Shown here: positions 59,301 through 64,000 of the stretch, piece by piece
How the letters are laid out: each line of letters opens with the position of its first letter
Numbering within the stretch: position 1 is the stretch's first letter
NCBI RefSeq assembly: GCF_910592395.1
Contig: NC_088322.1
Span: 13,139,431-13,203,430, forward strand
DNA from: Lineus longissimus
Lineage: Eukaryota > Nemertea > Pilidiophora > Heteronemertea > Lineidae
Direction: 5' to 3'
DNA length: 64,000 nt
The notes under the pieces: generated by a model
What the model was told of the DNA's origin: nothing
The model's input: only the letters and a program-made list of their open reading frames with translations
Database searches by the model: none
Made by a program: the position numbers and the translations under genes

Positions 59301-60404
59301 ATTACTGGGTTTTATGTCGATCGCAGATCATTGCAATCACTGGACCTGTGATGACCACCATAATGACATGTATGAGTGACTTCCCTTTAAAAGATTTCAT
59401 GGTATATGTCAGGTGCTTTCAGAAATTGACTGATTCCGATTTATATCCAAACTGAATATGAAAATAAACACCTGGCCTCATCTAAACAGGTTTATCATTA
59501 ATAACATGTACTTCATGTATGTAGGTCATCGCTTTCAAATATTTTGAAATTATATCAATAAGTAACATCAAATTTGAAATGCAAGAAAAAAATTTATGAA
59601 TGGATTTTGAATTTTGTGAAATATGAGGGTCATTTGGGTGAGATAAACATGTAATGTCAGAGGTGAATGGCCTCCCCTATCAATCATTCGACTCAATACA
59701 ATAACAACTCAATACAAAAATATTCTATATAGTTGTCAACTCCAACCCTGTCATGTTGCTATCAAGATGACTTTAGAGCAGCAGCACTTGTTATTCAAAG
59801 TTTTCCTCGGCTAGACTGGTTGCTGACATCGGCTTACAGTCCAAGTTACAATTGACATCCTTCCTGCTTCCCGTTAACGACGCATGACATGTGATGCGCT
59901 TATCTCTCTATGTTTTGCATATTACGCGCGACCTACGTGCTCGGTAGTGCGTCAATGACGCGCCAGTGACGCGATTTACGGGATGTCGTGATTTGGACGG
60001 GAAGAGGCCAGTCTCCCCACCACATGGTTCAAATTTCTGGATCAGTCCTAATTCAGGGATGGGGACAAGCAGCACCAAGTCTACAGTACCGTATTTGTTC
60101 AGCAGTTTTTACACTGAAACAGATGAAACTTTCTTTTTGATTAATTTCTAGATTAATGTGTCCTCATTACTTTGTTACTAAAATAGTGATGGGAATCATG
60201 CCCTGCCACGTAATTGCATTCTTTACATGCTGCTATTGTTTTCACAGCATCCTACAGCTTTGAAGTCAAGTAAGGATACATGTCGGAATGTGAGGCAGTT
60301 CCTGTACTCAGAGACCCCTGCAATGACATGAAAGCGATGCTTCTTGTTTATCATTATCATTTTAGGTCCATTCATGGTCCATTTTCGGATCTTGCAATAA
60401 TATT

Positions 60405-60800
60405 ATAAGCCGCACGTACACCACCTGAAAATGGACCACCAATCTTGGTTCGCGAACCAATGCCGCACCATCGAAAATCCACCAAGCGCTTACACCAGCG
60501 CTGCAGCTAGTTATAAAATCCGGCTACAGATGGCGCGCAAACAATAAGCAGAAAGCGCCATTTCGAAAACGCCGCCTGGAGCCGAACCATCTAACTAGCT
60601 AATTGCCGATCCATTTGCGCGTACACCACAACAAAGCCGAGCTTTTAACAAGCCGGGCGAATTTGGACCATCAAGCTTGGTGGGACAAATTCGCCCGGCA
60701 ATTTGTATCGGCAATGGATTGCCAAACCAATTTGTCGCGTCAATGTGGTGGTGTACGTGCAATTGGTCCACCAATATTTCGTGGTGTAAGCGCAGCTATA
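60405..60800. repeat. complex nested palindrome
   Basis: A central perfect 14-bp stem (60652-60665 GCCGGGCGAATTTG with 60686-60699) encloses CCATCAAGCTTGGTGG, itself palindromic. Farther out, TTGCCGAT/ATCGGCAA and GTACACCAC/GTGGTGTAC pair across the centre, and GCGCTTACACCA has an inverted partner near 60784-60795. Probably a foldback transposon with nested structure. Confidence 0.6.
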
Positions 60801-62164
60801 GTCCACATTTATCCCGTGTAGGGTCTTTGGGAGCACTACAAGATGGAGCCTGAACAGCGAGTCTGATCCTCTGATATCTTTTATTGAAATACCCAACGAA
60901 ATATCCAAACCCGTGCTTGGTGAAAGAATGAAATTCAGTATTACTTGACTTGCACTTTTCTTGACATGTTGCTTCTTCATATCTTTCAGAGTGTGTCCAC
61001 ATGTAAGCCCAACAGGATAGAGCACTTCCATTATGGGTAAGTTGACGAGGTTTCTATCATAGTTTTTTAGAACAGATGACTCTGAATATAGATATCACTG
61101 GAAATCTCTTTTCACTCACGGTTGGATATGTTGGTGATGCGCGTCAAACAAACTCGTCTCATCTCCAGTGGAACACAATTTTAAATAAGAAGACAATGAT
61201 AGGAATTTTTTGTTCCATTGAATCCAGCATTTTGGTTTTTCATGAGCACCTCAAGGTAAACATATTGATTGGACATCATACGCTCTATAAACTCATCCAC
61301 GTCCTTAGGATTCACTGTTTCTCACGTTTCACTTCGCGTGGCTGGAGACAGTTCTCGATATTCAATCAATCCGTCCTCTAATCCAATACAATAATGATGA
61401 GAACGTGATGAAAGCCTATCGATTGCAGACTAATTATTATGAGGATTAGTTGCCTCTGGCACAGAAACGACTAAGGGTGAGATGTCTCTCTTATATGATA
61501 ATTATTGCTGGTTGCTGCAAATCTCGTTCGGGATGCTTTTAATTCCGTAACATTGGTAATCCTTGCTTATTGGATAGTACATTGCATCGTGGGCCCTTGA
61601 TTGATCCACTGACACAGATAGTGCCACAGTTGCAGTCATCTGCAGATTATTCTCAGAAATTCGCTTGAACGAATCACAATTTTAAAACGACAATCATTTT
61701 TGCTGCATTTTCAACGATTTTTGGAATGTTCAGCTCATAAAGACTACTGGTGTTCTCTTTCATAAGGACTGTGTCCTTGTGAAACAAAACCTGGGTTGTT
61801 ATGGATATTGACTCATCAAAACCATATCTTTAGGTTTAATATGGTGGTATTGATCTGTATTGATTGATTTCACTTGTATGTATCAGAACTCCTGTTGTTT
61901 ATACAGTGTACAGTTACTAGAATGTTATGCTGTGCCAAAGAAAAGGTGTCAACTCAACTTGCAACGTCTTCGAGGAACAGTCTTGCGTAACTGTAACATG
62001 GCTGCAAAAATGATTACCAGTATTAACTCGTGCTTTATACTGTTAGTAGGCATACATGTACAGCTCTCTTGTCTCAAAGCCTGTTTCCCCAGTCTATTAC
62101 AGAAACCTTTCTGTTGAAACCAAGGAGTGTGACACTTGGCCATTTCAGGCTAGTTAAAAAAGTA

Positions 62165-62230
62165 CCAGCTCAGACTCAAACCCATGACCTCATGGTCACA
62201 AGCCAGCTCTCTTCCGCCATGGCATCAGGC
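62165..62230 (-). mobile_element. tRNA-derived SINE-like sequence
   Basis: On minus, ATGGCGGAAGAGAGCTGG (A-box-like) and ATGGGTTTGAGTCTGAGC (B-box-like) stand at tRNA spacing. It resembles the copy at 53565-53635. Confidence 0.45.
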
Positions 62231-63211
62231 TTCCCACTCTAGTTTCTGTCTATGGCCATTTCATTCAAATCATTGAGAGTAAATCACCTGGAAAATATTC
62301 GGTCATAAACTAGAGCATCACAAAAAACATGCATTTCTTTTTTTCTGCATAACCCAGGGCTCTTGGGAAACCTTTCCCTTTTCCTGTGCAATCATGCCAC
62401 AATCAGTGGAGTTTTAAGAGGAAAGGGTATTTTACCAGAAAACAAGTTTGTTTTCCTGTTCATAGCTGATTGACCAGCAGAAAATTTGTTGTAAGTCTGC
62501 TTTGTTGTTGTCCTTTGAACTTTTAATCTTGCTAGTACCAAGCTGTACCTGTTTTGTGGGATATACGATTTGTGGAAATCTTATGTGGAGTGACGTACAT
62601 GTATGTCTTGTTATATCTGCGTTGTGCAATGAAATGTCAAACTGGTTTGATGTTTGGCCTGTCGCAGTGATGACTGACCTCATTGCAGAATGATTTTATT
62701 GTGATCAACACGGTGATTAGATGATCGTTGCCTGTATCTGCACTAAAAATCGCCTGTTTGTGGCATTATTGTGATGTCAATTCTCGTGACGATTAAGTAT
62801 TTATGCCAGTTTTCTCCTGGCCTTGTCTGTGTGCATACGTCCAACTGAGGCAATTACTCCTGGATGAGTATTGTGATTGATTTCATTTAGGGGATATTGA
62901 GGTGTGATTGTCTTCCTATGGAAATAACTTGAAGAATGTCCGCAGGAGGCCTATATAGCTCTTCCAGTCCTCCTATGATACAGTCACCCTGCTCAACTCG
63001 CATTCAATACGACCTTGGTATGCAAGTGGCCACATGAGTATTAAACCAATCAAACCTTGAGTAGCATGCTTTCATTGACATTGATGAAAAGGCATCCGGC
63101 CGTTGTCCCAGCTGCTGTTGTTTCCAAAGAAATGGATCAACATCGGATGACATTTCAAAAACCTGGGGTCACAGCACTTACATTTTCATTTCATTAAAAG
63201 TGTATATATTC

Positions 63212-63382
63212 AATGAAACCTCCCTCAGCAGGCACCTCTCTACAAAGGACAACCTCACTATTAAGGACATGAATTTTGGTCTCAAGTTTGTAGTTTTCAT
63301 TCAATTCGACCTCTCTAATCAGGACACCTCTCCACAGCACTGGTCAGTCCAGAGAGCGTCCTTAATAGAGAGGTTCTACTGT
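63212..63382. mobile_element. pogo-like inverted-repeat element
   Basis: The interior has CACCTCTCTACAAAGGAC, ACCTCTCTAATCAGGACACC and GTCCTTAATAGAGAGGTTC; the right end TTCTACTGTA reads TACAGTAGAACCTCTC on the other strand, a pogo/Tigger-type terminus beside a TA. The left end is eroded. Confidence 0.5.
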
Positions 63383-64000
63383 ACATGCAGATGTAAAACA
63401 AGTATCTTGTTTGCGTGAGCCATGGCTGTGTGAGACATGTAAATATCATCTCCAGCCATTACCAGTTTCACTCACAGACAAGCAATCGTTTTTTGTCGCT
63501 CATCGCAGCAATAATGATATCTGGTAGCAGTATTTTAAAGGCGCTTTAAAAATGGCAAAAAGCATGAAGTAGTCTTTTCTATTGAATAAGAATTGAAGTC
63601 ATTGTCTTCAAATGTTCAAATTGGCACAGCAGCCACTCAACTCTTGGTTCTGTTCGTATATTGCGTATTGTACAATGCAAAACATGTGGTGGAAACATAT
63701 CGATTTTTTAGTCCATTTCACCTCTGACGATAACTTTGTACACACTGCTGCACGTATGTGGCCATATGGCGTAGAATATTTCAAAACACTCAATGCATCT
63801 CCACGCGTTTGAACAGTAGTTTATCGATGCCGTCCTGATCATTAATAACTGTCAATTTGAAAATTGATATGCGCAAAAGTGTATGTGATCAGGTGTAATT
63901 AGGTAAAGTAGTGACATCTGTTTATTATTATTTAACAGATCTCCTTCTGGAAAAAAGACTTTGATATAATCAAAATTAAGTCCTTATAAAATAGTTAGAA

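Larger units (their letters stand above)
50500..64000. other. long non-coding region with scattered repeats
   Basis: No protein exon was supported. The longest frames (54086-54499, 57657-58016, 60645-61031) lack homology, splice support or consistent composition. The region holds two tRNA-like SINEs, pogo-like inverted-repeat elements, a compact MITE (55570-55732), a complex palindrome (60405-60800) and other short foldbacks. It may be a long intron or intergenic DNA. Confidence 0.5.

Overview
The window is nuclear DNA from an invertebrate animal. Genes are split by GT-AG introns, gaps between genes are long, AATAAA poly(A) signals are present, and short palindromic elements and tRNA-like SINEs are scattered throughout. 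The palindromic word ACATGTACATGT recurs, and a solo neuropeptide-type receptor gene is present. Both fit a marine deuterostome or lophotrochozoan, but nothing here fixes the phylum. No prokaryotic, organellar or viral features were seen.

Layout. (1) 1-9.2 kb, plus strand: the 3' part of a WD40-repeat gene closely resembling WDR86. It carries two 104-bp versions of one WD-repeat exon that cannot be used together without a frameshift. (2) 9.2-19.8 kb: mostly non-coding. It holds several foldback elements, a minus-strand exon for a small six-cysteine secreted peptide (13.85-14.04 kb), a possible first exon with a TATA box (16.9 kb) and a decayed minus-strand reading frame (19 kb). (3) 19.9-39.65 kb, plus strand: the dominant feature, a giant transmembrane mucin. 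A signal-peptide exon is followed by one 14,820-bp coding exon rich in Ser, Thr and Pro and built of several tandem-repeat families. Small exons then encode a SEA domain, EGF-like modules, one membrane span and a tail of about 515 residues with its own repeats. All exon phases fit and give about 5,714 residues. (4) 40.9-42.5 kb, minus strand: a rhodopsin-class peptide-type GPCR. (5) 43.3-44.2 kb: a long inverted repeat next to promoter-like motifs. (6) 47.4-48.3 kb, plus strand: a secreted, strongly basic peptide with two C-x3-C-x3-C-type cysteine clusters and an Arg/Gly-rich tail. (7) 48.8-49.8 kb: a truncated LINE. (8) 50-64 kb: no convincing protein gene, but many MITE-like palindromes, tRNA-like SINEs and pogo-like terminal repeats.

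The mucin and the two cysteine-rich peptides are all secreted or surface products, so a role at a mucosal or body surface is a reasonable inference. No sequence evidence ties them into one pathway. The strongest leads are the mutually exclusive WD40 exons, the giant mucin exon with a recent perfect 360-bp duplication and a possible alternative short tail, the repeated PERDWY/R-L-E cytoplasmic module, and the two peptides sharing a CR[ST]xCxxxC motif.
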